Part shown: in pieces, positions 41,609 to 51,753 of the stretch
How the letters are laid out: each line of letters starts with the position of its first letter
Numbering within the stretch: position 1 is the first letter of the stretch
DNA from: Pseudomonas lundensis
Lineage (GTDB): Bacteria; Pseudomonadota; Gammaproteobacteria; Pseudomonadales; Pseudomonadaceae
Direction: 5' to 3'
NCBI RefSeq assembly: GCF_002269125.1
Contig: NZ_NQKI01000008.1
Location: forward strand, 80,808 to 144,807
DNA length: 64,000 bases
Made by a program: the position numbers and the translations under genes
Notes under the pieces: generated by a model
What the model saw: only the letters and a program-made list of their open reading frames with translations
Told to the model about the DNA's origin: nothing
Databases searched by the model: none

Positions 41609-42649
41609 ATGCATAAAACACTGAAACTCACGGCCTTGAGCTTGGGCCTGATGTGCGCCGCCAATGCGTTGGCAGCCACCGACCTGACCGTGGTCTCGTT
41701 TGGCGGGGCGAACAAGGCCGCGCAGGTCAAAGCGTTCTACGCGCCTTGGGAAGCCAAGGGCGACGGCAAAATCATCGCCGGTGAATACAACGGCGAAATG
41801 GCCAAGATCAAGGCCATGGTCGACACCAAAAGCATCTCGTGGGACCTGGTCGAAGTTGAGTCTCCGGAATTATCCCGTGGCTGTGACGAAGACATGTTTG
41901 AGCAACTGGACCCGGCACTGTTCGGCAATCCTGATCAGTACGTTTCCGGTGCAATCCAGTCATGCGGCGCTGGTTTCTTCGTGTGGTCGACTGTGATGGC
42001 GTACAACGCCGACAAGCTGAAAACAGCGCCGACCAGTTGGGCGGATTTCTGGGACACCAAAACATTCCCCGGCAAGCGCGGGTTGCGTAAGGGCGCCAAG
42101 TACACCTTGGAATTTGCCTTGATGGCGGACGGCGTTGCGCCCAAGGACGTGTACAAAGTGTTGGCGAGCAAGGACGGCCAGAACCGCGCCTTCAAGAAAC
42201 TCGACGAGCTGAAGCCCAGCATTCAGTGGTGGGAGGCCGGTGCACAGCCACCGCAGTACCTGGCTTCAGGCGATGTAGTGATGAGCTCTGCGTACAACGG
42301 GCGTATCGCCGCGGTGCAGAAAGAGAGCAACCTGAAAATTGTCTGGAATGGCGGGATTTACGACTTTGACGCCTGGGCCATCCCTAAAGGCTTGAGCAAA
42401 GACAAAGCCGACGCGGCGAAGAAGTTCATGCAGTTCACGCTGCAACCTCAGCAGCAGAGCATGTACTCGCAAAACATCGCGTATGGCCCTGCCAATAAAG
42501 AGGCGATGCCTTTGCTGCCGCAGGCGGTACAAGCGGACATGCCGACAGCACCCGAGAACATCAAGGATCAAGTGCAGATCGATGTCAGCTTCTGGGCTGA
42601 TAACGGTGAGCAACTGGAGCAGCGTTTTAACGCCTGGGCTGCCAAGTAA
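41609..42649 (+). CDS. agtB: Periplasmic binding protein of the transporter (AgtB-like)
   Basis: 346 residues, PotD/spermidine-putrescine binding family. Signal peptide 1-22 (cleavage near ALA-AT). The mature protein starts DLTVVSFGGANKAAQV, the usual first strand. Acidic and aromatic residues that could bind an amino group occur in VEVESPELSRGCDED and YDFDAW. A ribosome-binding site TGGAG lies about ten bases before ATG 41609. Substrate not shown by sequence; 4-aminobutyrate or 5-aminovalerate by context. Confidence 0.88.
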   Translation: MHKTLKLTALSLGLMCAANALAATDLTVVSFGGANKAAQVKAFYAPWEAKGDGKIIAGEYNGEMAKIKAMVDTKSISWDLVEVESPELSRGCDEDMFEQLDPALFGNPDQYVSGAIQSCGAGFFVWSTVMAYNADKLKTAPTSWADFWDTKTFPGKRGLRKGAKYTLEFALMADGVAPKDVYKVLASKDGQNRAFKKLDELKPSIQWWEAGAQPPQYLASGDVVMSSAYNGRIAAVQKESNLKIVWNGGIYDFDAWAIPKGLSKDKADAAKKFMQFTLQPQQQSMYSQNIAYGPANKEAMPLLPQAVQADMPTAPENIKDQVQIDVSFWADNGEQLEQRFNAWAAK

Positions 42650-42717
42650 GCAGCGCTGACACGCGGCGCGCCTGATCGGGTCGCGCCGCCCTTGTTTAAA
42701 GATTTGCGGAGTTCGCC

Positions 42718-43965
42718 ATGGCCATCGCCATCCCCCTGAACGAAGTCTCCAGCCCCAGCTTGAAGAAGCGTCTGGCGCATGCCGAGCGCGTGAATCGCTG
42801 GAAAGCACAGGCGTTGATTGCGCCTCTGGTGATTTTCTTGCTGCTGGTGTTTTTGGTGCCAATTGCAGCGCTGCTTTATAAAAGTGTCGGCAACCCGGAA
42901 GTGGTCGAAGGTCTGCCACGCACTGTGGTGGCCGTGCATGGGTGGGATGGTAAAGGCTTACCGGCCGAACCGGTGTATCTGGCGCTTAGCGAAGACTTGG
43001 CTGAGGCGCGCAAGAATCAAGTCCTGGGTGATTTGTCGAAACGTCTGAACATGGAATTGGCCGGTTATCGCAGTTTGCTGATGAAAACCGCCAAAGCGCT
43101 GCCTTTCAAGGTTGCACCTGACTCTTATAAAGATGCACTAGAAGCCCTCGACGAGCGTTGGGGTGATCCGGCGTATTGGCAGGCGATCAAGCGCAACAGC
43201 TCAAGTGTGACGCCGTTTTATCTGCTGGCGGCTGTCGATCACCGTATTGATGACTTGGGTGAAGTGGCTCCCGCTACTCCGGATCAGGCGATTTATCTGG
43301 ATATTTTCGCCCGGACCTTCTGGATGGGGCTGGTCATTACCTGCATCTGTCTGGTGCTGGCGTACCCTTTGGCCTATCTGCTGGCCAACTTGCCTGCACG
43401 CCAGAGCAACCTGTTGATGATTCTGGTGCTGCTGCCGTTCTGGACGTCTGTGCTGGTGCGGGTCGCGGCCTGGATTGTGTTGCTGCAATCGGGCGGGTTG
43501 ATCAATAGCGCGTTGATGAGCATGGGGCTGATCGATAAACCGATGGAACTGGTGTTCAATCGCACCGGCGTGTACATCGCAATGGTGCACATTTTGCTGC
43601 CATTTATGATCCTGCCGATTTACAGCGTGATGAAGGGTATTTCTCCGACCTATATGCGTGCGGCCATCTCATTGGGATGCCACCCATTTACGAGCTTCTG
43701 GCGTGTGTATTTCCCACAAACTTATGCCGGTGTGGGGGCTGGTTGCTTGCTGGTGTTCATCATCGCAATTGGCTACTACATCACCCCCGCCTTGCTCGGC
43801 AGCCCGAACGATCAAATGGTCAGTTACTTTGTGGCGTTCTACACCAACACCAGTATCAACTGGGGCATGGCCACGGCACTGGGCGGCTTGCTGCTGCTGG
43901 CGACTGTCGTGCTGTACCTGATTTACAACTGGCTGGTGGGTGCCACCCGCCTGCGTTTGAGTTAA
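42718..43965 (+). CDS. agtC: ABC transporter permease with large periplasmic insert (AgtC-like)
   Basis: 415 residues. One N-terminal membrane helix (about 38-58) is followed by an approximately 140-residue soluble segment (about 60-200) rich in charged residues, then five helices of the PotB-type permease core; the EAA-loop region is seen as MRAAISLGCHPFTSFWRVYFP. The insert makes it longer than plain PotB proteins (around 280 residues). It may contact the binding protein or ligand, which is inference. Same operon as its neighbours. Confidence 0.87.
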   Translation: MAIAIPLNEVSSPSLKKRLAHAERVNRWKAQALIAPLVIFLLLVFLVPIAALLYKSVGNPEVVEGLPRTVVAVHGWDGKGLPAEPVYLALSEDLAEARKNQVLGDLSKRLNMELAGYRSLLMKTAKALPFKVAPDSYKDALEALDERWGDPAYWQAIKRNSSSVTPFYLLAAVDHRIDDLGEVAPATPDQAIYLDIFARTFWMGLVITCICLVLAYPLAYLLANLPARQSNLLMILVLLPFWTSVLVRVAAWIVLLQSGGLINSALMSMGLIDKPMELVFNRTGVYIAMVHILLPFMILPIYSVMKGISPTYMRAAISLGCHPFTSFWRVYFPQTYAGVGAGCLLVFIIAIGYYITPALLGSPNDQMVSYFVAFYTNTSINWGMATALGGLLLLATVVLYLIYNWLVGATRLRLS

Positions 43966-43975
43966 GGAGATCGCC

Positions 43976-44806
43976 ATGCTGAGCCCGTACATGTCTCCCG
44001 TTGAGCGGATCTGGTTCTACAGTTTGCGCATCCTTTGCGCACTGATTCTGCTATTCCTGATCTTGCCTGTGCTGGTCATCATTCCGTTGTCCTTCAACTC
44101 GGGGAGCTTTCTGGTGTACCCGCTGCAAGGGTTTTCCCTGCACTGGTATCAGGATTTCTTCGCCTCTGCCGAATGGATGCGCGCGCTGAGAAACAGCGTC
44201 ATCGTTGCGCCGGCTGCCACAGTGCTGGCTATGGTGTTCGGTACGTTGGCGGCGATTGGTCTCACCCGTGGTGACTTCCCGGGCAAGGCGCTGGTCATGG
44301 CACTGGTGATATCGCCTATGGTGGTGCCAGTGGTCATCATCGGCGTGGCCAGTTACCTGTTTTTTGCACCGCTGGGACTGGGCAACAGTTACTTCTCGTT
44401 GATCGTGGTGCATGCGGTGTTAGGTGTGCCATTTGTCATCATCACCGTGTCTGCGACATTGCAGGGTTTTAATCACAACCTGGTGCGTGCGGCTGCCAGC
44501 CTGGGGGCGTCGCCCTTGACGGCGTTCCGTCGGGTGACCTTGCCGCTGATTGCGCCGGGCGTCATTTCTGGTGCCCTGTTCGCCTTCGCCACGTCATTTG
44601 ATGAAGTGGTGGTGACGCTGTTTCTGGCCGGGCCTGAGCAAGCGACCTTGCCACGCCAGATGTTCAGCGGCATTCGCGAAAACCTCAGCCCGACCATTGC
44701 GGCGGCGGCCACGTTGCTGATCGCATTCTCTGTGGTACTGCTGCTGACCCTTGAGTGGTTGCGCGGGCGCAGCGAGAAAATGCGTACGGCGCAGGTTCAG
44801 GGCTAG
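43976..44806 (+). CDS. agtD: ABC transporter permease (AgtD-like)
   Basis: 276 residues, PotC-type permease with six membrane helices and the EAA loop RAAASLGASPLTAFRRVTLP near residue 180. AAGGAGATCGCC directly precedes ATG 43976. Ten bases after the previous gene. Its stop codon shares a CTAG with the stop of the opposite-strand transposase-like gene. Confidence 0.9.
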   Translation: MLSPYMSPVERIWFYSLRILCALILLFLILPVLVIIPLSFNSGSFLVYPLQGFSLHWYQDFFASAEWMRALRNSVIVAPAATVLAMVFGTLAAIGLTRGDFPGKALVMALVISPMVVPVVIIGVASYLFFAPLGLGNSYFSLIVVHAVLGVPFVIITVSATLQGFNHNLVRAAASLGASPLTAFRRVTLPLIAPGVISGALFAFATSFDEVVVTLFLAGPEQATLPRQMFSGIRENLSPTIAAAATLLIAFSVVLLLTLEWLRGRSEKMRTAQVQG

Positions 44807-45261
44807 ACCCAACAGGCGTCCCATAACGGGTAATCCCCGATTCGTGTAGTCAGTTGCGCGCGAATCGGGTTTTTGATCAGGTGGCGGGCGGTGGCCTTGA
44901 GGTCTTCTTCTTCGTGCAGGACTCGGTCATAAAACCCTTTTTGCCAGACACGCTCACTGGCGCAGGTCATTTCGTTGATGGTCAGGCTGCTGCGCGATTT
45001 AACCCTGCACATCACTTCTCCCAGCGTTTTGTGACGCAACTCGACAAGCCAGTGGCAATGATCAGGCATCACAACCCATGCGATTGACTTGACGATGCCA
45101 TCGTCGTGCGCCTGCTTGAGTTGATTGACCACGAGACGTCCCACGTGAAAGTCGCTGAAGATCGGGCGGCGTTGTTCGGTAACGGTGGTGAGCAAATAAA
45201 CACGGCCGGGCTCGGTGTTACGGCCTTTCAAGAGTTGCCCGCTGCTGTAGGACTTCGGCAT
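44803..45261 (-). CDS. REP-associated tyrosine transposase (RAYT)
   Basis: 152 residues from ATG 45261 (GGAAGG upstream; the open frame continues 60 codons with poor composition). HUH-type nuclease: MPDHCHWLVEL carries the two metal-binding His, and the probable nucleophile Tyr lies in WQKGFYDRVL. RAYTs are single-copy domesticated relatives of IS200/IS605 transposases that act on REP sequences; a REP-like sequence lies about 100 bases upstream. No flanking IS ends are seen. Its end shares CTAG with the stop of the permease gene, so no spacer separates them. Confidence 0.88.
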   Translation of the reverse strand: MPKSYSSGQLLKGRNTEPGRVYLLTTVTEQRRPIFSDFHVGRLVVNQLKQAHDDGIVKSIAWVVMPDHCHWLVELRHKTLGEVMCRVKSRSSLTINEMTCASERVWQKGFYDRVLHEEEDLKATARHLIKNPIRAQLTTRIGDYPLWDACWV

Positions 45262-45364
45262 TCCGTTGCCTTCCTCGTGGTGATCGTTGTTTAAACCTAG
45301 ACGGGTTGTGGAAGCATGCCTTGTGCCTTTGTTCGCAAGATATTGCCGGAAGCTCCCTGGGGGC

Positions 45365-45410
45365 TCACTCGCCGCCGAAGGCTGCGATCGGTCGCGTAGC
45401 GTCTGCGAGG
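45365..45410. repeat. REP-like palindromic sequence
   Basis: The stretch includes CGCCGAAGGCTGCGATCG and, beyond it, CGCGTAGCG, which resembles the pseudomonad REP consensus (GCAGCCTTCGGCGGCGA type, read on the minus strand). It lies between the RAYT gene and rpe. Only one copy is visible in this window near the transposase, so it may be a solo REP. Confidence 0.5.
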
Positions 45411-45478
45411 CGGTGTGCGGGTCGCGGTCGGCGGTATACAATGCGCGCCACCGTGTTTAGCTCACTAAAAGGTGCGTC

Positions 45479-46153
45479 ATGCAGCCCTTCGCTATTGCCC
45501 CATCGATTCTTTCTGCCGATTTCGCCCGTCTTGGCGAAGAGGTGGACAACGTTCTCGCAGCGGGTGCTGACATCGTTCACTTCGATGTCATGGACAATCA
45601 TTACGTGCCCAACCTGACCATCGGCCCGATGGTGTGCGCGGCCTTGCGCAAGTACGGGATCACGGCTCCCATCGACGCGCATTTGATGGTCAGCCCGGTG
45701 GACCGCATCATCGGTGACTTCATCGAAGCTGGCGCGACTTACATCACCTTCCACCCTGAAGCCACGCAGCACATCGACCGTTCCCTGCAATTGATCCGCG
45801 AAGGTGGTTGCAAGGCGGGCCTGGTGTTTAACCCGGCCACCCCGCTGGACGTGCTCAAGTACGTGATGGACAAGGTCGACATGGTTTTGCTGATGAGCGT
45901 GAACCCCGGCTTCGGCGGCCAGAAGTTCATTCCCGGTACTCTCGACAAATTGCGTGAAGCCCGTGCGCTGATCGATGCATCGGGCCGCGACATCCGTCTG
46001 GAGATCGATGGGGGGGTGAACGTCGGCAACATCCGTGAAATTGCAGAAGCTGGCGCCGACACGTTTGTCGCGGGCTCGGCAATTTTCAACACGCCGAATT
46101 ACGAAGAAGTGATTCAAAAAATGCGCGCCGAGCTTGCGTTGGCTCGCCCATGA
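45479..46153 (+). CDS. rpe: Ribulose-phosphate 3-epimerase
   Basis: 224 residues. It interconverts ribulose-5-phosphate and xylulose-5-phosphate. Seen: [18 protein letters not shown] at the start, [12 protein letters not shown] near residue 33 (Asp and His metal ligands), IDAHLMV, and the phosphate-binding EIDGGVN and FVAGSAIF. The stop overlaps the gph start by four bases. Confidence 0.98.
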   Translation: MQPFAIAPSILSADFARLGEEVDNVLAAGADIVHFDVMDNHYVPNLTIGPMVCAALRKYGITAPIDAHLMVSPVDRIIGDFIEAGATYITFHPEATQHIDRSLQLIREGGCKAGLVFNPATPLDVLKYVMDKVDMVLLMSVNPGFGGQKFIPGTLDKLREARALIDASGRDIRLEIDGGVNVGNIREIAEAGADTFVAGSAIFNTPNYEEVIQKMRAELALARP

Positions 46154-46968
46154 GCGGTTTTGAGCAGCTACTGCAAGGGCAGCTGCCAAAACTGGTGATG
46201 TTCGATCTGGACGGCACCCTGATTGATTCGGTGCCGGACCTCGCGGCTGCGGTGGAAACCATGTTGCAGACGCTTGGGCGTCCGCCTGCCGGGCTCGAAA
46301 ACGTCAAGATGTGGATCGGCAACGGGGCGCCGATGCTGGTGCGCCGGGCGCTGGCAGGCAATCTGGATGCGTCGGGCGTCGATGATGCCGAGGCTGAGCA
46401 GGCGCTGGAAGTGTTCATGGAGGCCTACGAGGGTGGCCATGCGCACACCAAGGTTTACCCGGGCGTGCGTGAAAGCCTCAAGTGGCTGCAAAAGCAGGGC
46501 GTCGAAATGGCCCTGATTACCAACAAGCCCGAACGCTTCGTGGCGCCGCTGCTGGATGAGTTGAAGCTGGGCCGGTTTTTCCGCTGGATCATTGGCGGTG
46601 ACACCTTGCCACAGAAAAAGCCTGATCCCGCCGCGCTGCTGTTTGTGATGAAAATGGCCGGGGTCACCCCGCAGCAATCGATGTTTATCGGTGATTCACG
46701 CAATGACGTGTTGGCAGCCAAAGCTGCTGGCGTGCGTTGCGTGGCCCTGAACTACGGCTACAACCACGGTCGCCCGATTGAAGAAGAGTCGCCTGACATG
46801 GTGATTGGCAATTTGCAGGAGCTGATAGCCGGTTGCTTAGATTCGGCGGCTGAGATACCGTTGGGCTCTTCTGTTCACCCCTCTCGTAGAGATTCCATCG
46901 TGGTGGTCACTCGCAAACTCTGGATGAAAGTTATCAAGGCCCTGGCCCGTTGGCGTTGGCGCGCCTGA
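46150..46968 (+). CDS. gph: Phosphoglycolate phosphatase
   Basis: 272 residues, HAD family. Motif [12 protein letters not shown] near residue 17, motif II LITNKPE near 120, the Lys in KKPDP near 157 and [10 protein letters not shown] near 175. It removes 2-phosphoglycolate formed during DNA repair. The C-terminal 40 residues leave the HAD fold and end in ARWRWRA; the last 14 codons coincide in frame with a putative trp leader peptide (see separate entry). ATGA overlap with rpe. Confidence 0.96.
   Translation: MSGFEQLLQGQLPKLVMFDLDGTLIDSVPDLAAAVETMLQTLGRPPAGLENVKMWIGNGAPMLVRRALAGNLDASGVDDAEAEQALEVFMEAYEGGHAHTKVYPGVRESLKWLQKQGVEMALITNKPERFVAPLLDELKLGRFFRWIIGGDTLPQKKPDPAALLFVMKMAGVTPQQSMFIGDSRNDVLAAKAAGVRCVALNYGYNHGRPIEEESPDMVIGNLQELIAGCLDSAAEIPLGSSVHPSRRDSIVVVTRKLWMKVIKALARWRWRA
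46924..46968 (+). promoter_or_regulatory. Putative trp leader peptide nested in the end of gph
   Basis: ATG 46924 opens a 14-codon frame reading [14 protein letters not shown], with two Trp codons among Arg near its end, in the gph frame and ending at the gph stop, 70 bases before trpE. A short palindrome GCCGGAGATCCGGC follows at about 46979-46992. Attenuation of trpE has been reported in P. putida, and this layout fits a leader peptide. No good ribosome-binding site is seen before 46924, which weakens the case. Confidence 0.4.
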
Positions 46969-47038
46969 CTTGAATCTGGCCGGAGATCCGGCACGTTTGC
47001 ATACCTGACTGTTTGACCCTCAGACCACGAGGCACCTC

Positions 47039-48526
47039 ATGATCCGTGAAGAATTCCTGCGTTTGGCCGCTGCCGGCTATAACCGTATCCCGCTTGCCCG
47101 CGAAACCCTTGCCGACTTCGACACACCGCTGTCGATCTACTTGAAATTGGCCGATGAGCCCAACTCCTATTTGCTGGAGTCGGTGCAGGGCGGCGAGAAG
47201 TGGGGGCGTTACTCGATCATCGGTTTACCGTGCCGCACCGTATTGCGGGTACACGACCATCAGGTGCGCGTGACCCACGACGGTGTTGAGATCGAGTCCT
47301 GCGTGGCCGATGATCCGCTGGCGTTTGTCGAAGCCTTCAAGGCCCGTTACAACGTGCCGACCATTGCCGGATTGCCGCGTTTCAATGGCGGGCTGGTAGG
47401 CTACTTCGGTTATGACTGTGTGCGGTATGTGGAAAAACGTTTGGGCAAATGCCCGAACCCTGATCCGCTGGGCGTGCCGGACATCCTGTTGATGGTGTCG
47501 GATGCCGTGGTGGTGTTCGACAACCTGGCAGGCAAGATGCACGCGATTGTGCTGGTCGATCCGGCACAGCCTGATGCGTACGAAGACGGTCAGGCGCGGC
47601 TTGAAGCCTTGCTTGAGCAACTGCGCCAGCCGATTGCGCCGCGTCGCGGTCTGGACTTCACGGCACAACAGGCTGCTGATCCGGTTTTCCGCTCCAGCTT
47701 TACCCAGAGCGACTACGAGAAAGCCGTCGACACCATCAAGGACTACATCCTGGCGGGCGATTGCATGCAGGTTGTGCCATCGCAGCGGATGTCCATCGAC
47801 TTCAAGGCCGCGCCTATTGATTTGTACCGCGCGCTGCGCTGCTTCAATCCGACACCTTATATGTACTTTTTCAACTTCGGTGACTTCCACGTAGTGGGCA
47901 GTTCGCCTGAAGTGCTGGTGCGGGTCGAAGACAACCTGATTACCGTGCGCCCGATTGCTGGCACCCGCCCGCGGGGAGCAACCGAAGAAGCGGATGTGGC
48001 GCTGGAGCAAGACCTGCTCAGCGATGACAAGGAAATCGCCGAACACTTGATGCTGATCGACCTGGGGCGCAATGACACCGGCCGGGTCTCTGAAATCGGC
48101 TCGGTCAAACTCACCGAAAAAATGGTGATCGAACGTTATTCCAACGTGATGCACATCGTTTCCAACGTCACCGGACAGCTAAAAAGCGGTCTGACGGCGA
48201 TGGACGCGCTGCGGGCGATTCTCCCGGCAGGCACGTTGTCGGGTGCGCCGAAAATCCGTGCGATGGAAATCATCGACGAGCTGGAGCCGGTCAAGCGTGG
48301 TGTGTATGGCGGTGCGGTCGGTTACTTCGCCTGGAACGGCAATATGGACACGGCCATCGCCATTCGTACGGCGGTGATCAAGAACGGTGAATTGCATGTG
48401 CAAGCGGGTGGCGGCATTGTCGCTGACTCGGTACCGGCCCTGGAGTGGGAAGAGACGCTGAATAAACGCCGCGCGATGTTTCGTGCCGTAGCGCTCGCCG
48501 AACAAACCCCCGCGTCCGACGCCTGA
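47039..48526 (+). CDS. trpE: Anthranilate synthase component I
   Basis: 495 residues. It makes anthranilate from chorismate using ammonia from TrpG. Seen: the N-terminal allosteric region with [15 protein letters not shown] (the Trp-feedback LLES motif) near residue 40, and the chorismate-binding core with [28 protein letters not shown] and the C-terminal GGIVADS. The start has AGG upstream. Eleven bases separate it from trpG, so the pair is transcribed together, unlike P. aeruginosa, where a pyocin cluster lies between them. Confidence 0.99.
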   Translation: MIREEFLRLAAAGYNRIPLARETLADFDTPLSIYLKLADEPNSYLLESVQGGEKWGRYSIIGLPCRTVLRVHDHQVRVTHDGVEIESCVADDPLAFVEAFKARYNVPTIAGLPRFNGGLVGYFGYDCVRYVEKRLGKCPNPDPLGVPDILLMVSDAVVVFDNLAGKMHAIVLVDPAQPDAYEDGQARLEALLEQLRQPIAPRRGLDFTAQQAADPVFRSSFTQSDYEKAVDTIKDYILAGDCMQVVPSQRMSIDFKAAPIDLYRALRCFNPTPYMYFFNFGDFHVVGSSPEVLVRVEDNLITVRPIAGTRPRGATEEADVALEQDLLSDDKEIAEHLMLIDLGRNDTGRVSEIGSVKLTEKMVIERYSNVMHIVSNVTGQLKSGLTAMDALRAILPAGTLSGAPKIRAMEIIDELEPVKRGVYGGAVGYFAWNGNMDTAIAIRTAVIKNGELHVQAGGGIVADSVPALEWEETLNKRRAMFRAVALAEQTPASDA

Positions 48527-48537
48527 GGAGCTTAGCC

Positions 48538-49131
48538 ATGTTGCTGATGATCGATAATTACGACTCTTTTACGTACAACGTAGTGCAGTACCTCGGCGAG
48601 CTGGGTGCAGAGGTCAAGGTGGTGCGCAACGATGAGCTGACCGTGGCCGAGATCGAAGCGCTCAAGCCCGAGCGCATTGTGGTCTCGCCCGGCCCGTGCA
48701 CGCCGAATGAGGCAGGCATCTCGCTGGAAGCTATCCAGCACTTTGCGGGCAAATTGCCAATTCTGGGCGTGTGCCTGGGGCATCAATCCATCGGCCAGGC
48801 CTTTGGCGGCGACGTGGTGCGAGCGCGTCAGGTGATGCATGGCAAGACCAGTCCGGTTTATCACCTCGATACGGGGGTGTTCCAGGGGTTGAACAACCCG
48901 TTGACCGTTACTCGCTATCACTCGCTGGTGGTCAAGCGCGAGACATTGCCCGACTGCCTCGAGCTGACGGCCTGGACGCAACATGCCGATGGTTCGGTCG
49001 ACGAGATCATGGGCTTGCGCCATAAAACCCTCAACATCGAAGGGGTGCAGTTTCACCCTGAATCGATCCTGACCGAACAAGGTCATGAACTGTTCGCCAA
49101 TTTTCTTAAACAAACCGGCGGCACGCGCTAA
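48538..49131 (+). CDS. trpG: Anthranilate synthase component II (glutamine amidotransferase)
   Basis: 197 residues, class I amidotransferase. Nucleophile Cys in GVCLGHQ near residue 79, and the His/Glu pair in QFHPES near 170; [11 protein letters not shown] at the start. It supplies ammonia to TrpE and may also serve PabB. GGAG lies a few bases upstream of ATG 48538. Nine bases separate it from trpD. Confidence 0.99.
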   Translation: MLLMIDNYDSFTYNVVQYLGELGAEVKVVRNDELTVAEIEALKPERIVVSPGPCTPNEAGISLEAIQHFAGKLPILGVCLGHQSIGQAFGGDVVRARQVMHGKTSPVYHLDTGVFQGLNNPLTVTRYHSLVVKRETLPDCLELTAWTQHADGSVDEIMGLRHKTLNIEGVQFHPESILTEQGHELFANFLKQTGGTR

Positions 49132-49140
49132 GGACTTCAT

Positions 49141-50190
49141 ATGGATATCAAGACTGCCCTGAACCGTATCGTCGGTCACCTCGACCTGAGCACCGAGGAA
49201 ATGCGCGATGTGATGCGCGACATCATGACCGGCCAATGCACCGAGGCGCAGATCGGCGCCTTCATGATGGGCATGCGCATGAAGAGTGAAAGTATTGATG
49301 AAATCGTCGGTGCCGTTACTGTTATGCGCGAGCTGGCGGACAAAGTTGAACTCAATACGCTCGAGGGCGTGGTGGATATTGTTGGCACCGGCGGCGATGG
49401 TGCGAATATTTTCAACGTCTCCACAGCATCCGCGCTGGTGATCGCGGCAGCCGGTTGCACCGTTGCCAAACACGGTAATCGCGCCGTATCCGGCAAAAGC
49501 GGCAGTGCCGATTTGCTCGAGGCCGCGGGTGTTTACCTGAACCTGACTCCGGTGCAAGTGGCACGCTGCATCGACAGTGTGGGCATCGGTTTCATGTTTG
49601 CTCAATCCCATCATGGCGCCATGAAGCACGCGGCCATCCCGCGTCGCGATTTGGGCCTGCGCACCTTGTTCAACATGCTCGGCCCGCTTACGAATCCGGC
49701 GGGCGTGTTGCATCAGGTGGTCGGCGTGTTCAATCAGGCATTGTGCCGTCCATTGGCTGAAGTGTTGCAGCGTCTGGGCAGCAAACATGTGCTGGTGGTT
49801 CATTCGCAGGACGGGCTGGACGAGTTCAGTCTTGCCGCGCCTACGTATGTCGCTGAGTTGCGCAAAGGCGAGATCACTGAGTATTGGGTTCAGCCCGAAG
49901 ATCTGGGCATCAAGAGTCAAAGCCTGTTTGGTCTGGTGGTCGACAGCCCTGAACAATCGCTGGAGCTGATTCGCGATGCGTTGGGGCGTCGTAAAACCGA
50001 GGCCGGGCAAAAGGCCGCTGAGATGATCGTGCTCAATGCCGGTGCTGCGTTATACGCAGCCGATCTTGCCTACACTCTGAAAGAGGGTGTGGCGCTGGCG
50101 CACGATGCGCTGCACACCGGGCTGGCCCGGGAGAAGCTGGAAGAACTGGGCGCGTTTACCGCGATTTTCAAGCAGGAGAATGAAGCATGA
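49141..50190 (+). CDS. trpD: Anthranilate phosphoribosyltransferase
   Basis: 349 residues. It joins anthranilate to PRPP. Seen: the PRPP loop [15 protein letters not shown] near residue 81, AKHGNRAVS near 106, and [19 protein letters not shown] near 165. The stop overlaps the trpC start by four bases. Confidence 0.99.
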   Translation: MDIKTALNRIVGHLDLSTEEMRDVMRDIMTGQCTEAQIGAFMMGMRMKSESIDEIVGAVTVMRELADKVELNTLEGVVDIVGTGGDGANIFNVSTASALVIAAAGCTVAKHGNRAVSGKSGSADLLEAAGVYLNLTPVQVARCIDSVGIGFMFAQSHHGAMKHAAIPRRDLGLRTLFNMLGPLTNPAGVLHQVVGVFNQALCRPLAEVLQRLGSKHVLVVHSQDGLDEFSLAAPTYVAELRKGEITEYWVQPEDLGIKSQSLFGLVVDSPEQSLELIRDALGRRKTEAGQKAAEMIVLNAGAALYAADLAYTLKEGVALAHDALHTGLAREKLEELGAFTAIFKQENEA

Positions 50191-51023
50191 GTGTGCCAAC
50201 CGTTCTGGAAAAAATTCTGGCGCGTAAGGTTCAGGAAGTGGCCGAACGCAGCACGCGCATCAGTCTGGCTGAGCTTGAACGTCAGGCCGCTCAGGCCGAT
50301 CCAGTCCGGGGCTTTGCCAACGCTTTGCTGGCGCAAGCCAAGCTGAAACAACCGGCCGTGATTGCCGAAATCAAAAAGGCATCCCCGAGCAAAGGTGTCA
50401 TTCGCGAACACTTCGTGCCTGCCGAGATTGCGCAAAGTTATGAAAAAGGCGGCGCCACCTGCCTGTCAGTGCTGACCGACATCGATTACTTTCAAGGTGC
50501 CGATGCATACCTGCAGCAGGCGCGTGCCGCGTGCAAGCTGCCGGTCATTCGCAAGGACTTCATGATCGATCCTTATCAGATCGTTGAAGCCCGCGCGTTG
50601 GGTGCGGACTGCGTGTTGTTGATCGTATCCGCGCTGGATGACGTCAAAATGGCCGAGCTGGCCAGTGTTGCCAAAAGTGTCGGGCTTGATGTGCTGGTTG
50701 AGGTGCATGATGGCGATGAGCTGGAACGTGCGTTGAAAACCCTCGATACACCGTTGATCGGCATCAACAACCGCAACTTGCATACGTTCGACGTAAGCCT
50801 GGAAACCACGCTGGACCTGCTGCCGCGTTTGCCGCGTGATCGACTGGTGATTACCGAGAGCGGAATTCTGAACCGTGCCGATGTCGAGCTGATGGAAATC
50901 AGCGAGGTGTATTCGTTCCTGGTCGGTGAAGCGTTCATGCGCGCTGAAAATCCGGGCGCTGAACTGCAACGGTTGTTTTTCCCGGAGCGCGGTACGCCAC
51001 TATCGAGTTCGACAGCGGATTAA
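50187..51023 (+). CDS. trpC: Indole-3-glycerol-phosphate synthase
   Basis: 278 residues, a single-function TrpC (no fused TrpF domain). Seen: [14 protein letters not shown] near residue 55 with the catalytic Lys, VIRKDFM near 118, INNRNLHTF near 190 and ESGI near 225. ATGA overlap with trpD. The last gene of trpEGDC; trpF, trpB and trpA are not in the window. Confidence 0.99.
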   Translation: MSVPTVLEKILARKVQEVAERSTRISLAELERQAAQADPVRGFANALLAQAKLKQPAVIAEIKKASPSKGVIREHFVPAEIAQSYEKGGATCLSVLTDIDYFQGADAYLQQARAACKLPVIRKDFMIDPYQIVEARALGADCVLLIVSALDDVKMAELASVAKSVGLDVLVEVHDGDELERALKTLDTPLIGINNRNLHTFDVSLETTLDLLPRLPRDRLVITESGILNRADVELMEISEVYSFLVGEAFMRAENPGAELQRLFFPERGTPLSSSTAD

Positions 51024-51051
51024 ACCCGGTCTCTGTATTCCAAGGACTTCC

Positions 51052-51753
51052 ATGACCAGCACTCAGCGTCTTTCTGTCGAAGCCGGCCTCAAAGCCGAAC
51101 AGGATTTATTGGCGTCGGTTTGCGCGGGTGAGCGTGAGGCCGGGGTGCTGTTTTGGCAGCCTACCGATCGGGCGCTGGTTATGCCCAAGCGTTTGGCTCG
51201 ACTGCCCGGCTTCGAGAGTGCGAGTGTTGAACTGGCTGCCAGCGGCTGGCCGATCCTGTTGCGTGAGACGGGCGGTGAGCCGGTTCCGCAGTCGGCGTCT
51301 ACGGTCAACATCGCCCTGGTTTACGCTCCGCCACGCAGCGAGGGTGATCAGGGACGAATCGAAACGGCTTATCGCCGTTTGTGCCAACCGATCTGCGATC
51401 TTTTGACCGAATTGGGCGGCATTGCGTCCTTGGGAGAAATTGAAGGGGCTTTCTGCGATGGCCGTTTCAACGTCAACCTGAACGGACGCAAGCTGGTGGG
51501 CACCGCTCAGCGCTGGCGTCAAAGTCAGGGCGGGCAGCGCCCGGTCGGGCTAGTTCATGGCGCATTGTTGCTGGATGACGAGCGTGAATCGATGGTGGCA
51601 TCGGTCAATCGCTTCAATGAGCTGTGTTTACTGGAACAGCGTTGCCGTGCGGACAGCCACATCGCCTTGCATGAGGTCTTTGCGGCACCTGATTTTTTCG
51701 AACAGTTACAGGCCCGCTATCAAGGCATTCTGTTGCCCTTGCTCACGCCTTAA
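51052..51753 (+). CDS. Lipoate-protein ligase-like protein
   Basis: 233 residues from ATG 51052, which follows AAGGA; the frame is open further left without support. It resembles the biotin/lipoate A/B ligase family: [21 protein letters not shown] corresponds to the RRxTGG lipoate-binding loop and [20 protein letters not shown] to the segment with the catalytic Lys. Both are divergent, so activity as a full lipoate ligase is uncertain; octanoyl transfer or a regulatory role are alternatives. It follows trpC and converges on vfr, with the stop codons overlapping. Confidence 0.75.
   Translation: MTSTQRLSVEAGLKAEQDLLASVCAGEREAGVLFWQPTDRALVMPKRLARLPGFESASVELAASGWPILLRETGGEPVPQSASTVNIALVYAPPRSEGDQGRIETAYRRLCQPICDLLTELGGIASLGEIEGAFCDGRFNVNLNGRKLVGTAQRWRQSQGGQRPVGLVHGALLLDDERESMVASVNRFNELCLLEQRCRADSHIALHEVFAAPDFFEQLQARYQGILLPLLTP

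Noticed and set aside
48532..50010. 492-codon minus-strand frame opposite trpG-trpD
   Set aside because: Antisense of two certain trp genes; composition is that of a shadow frame.
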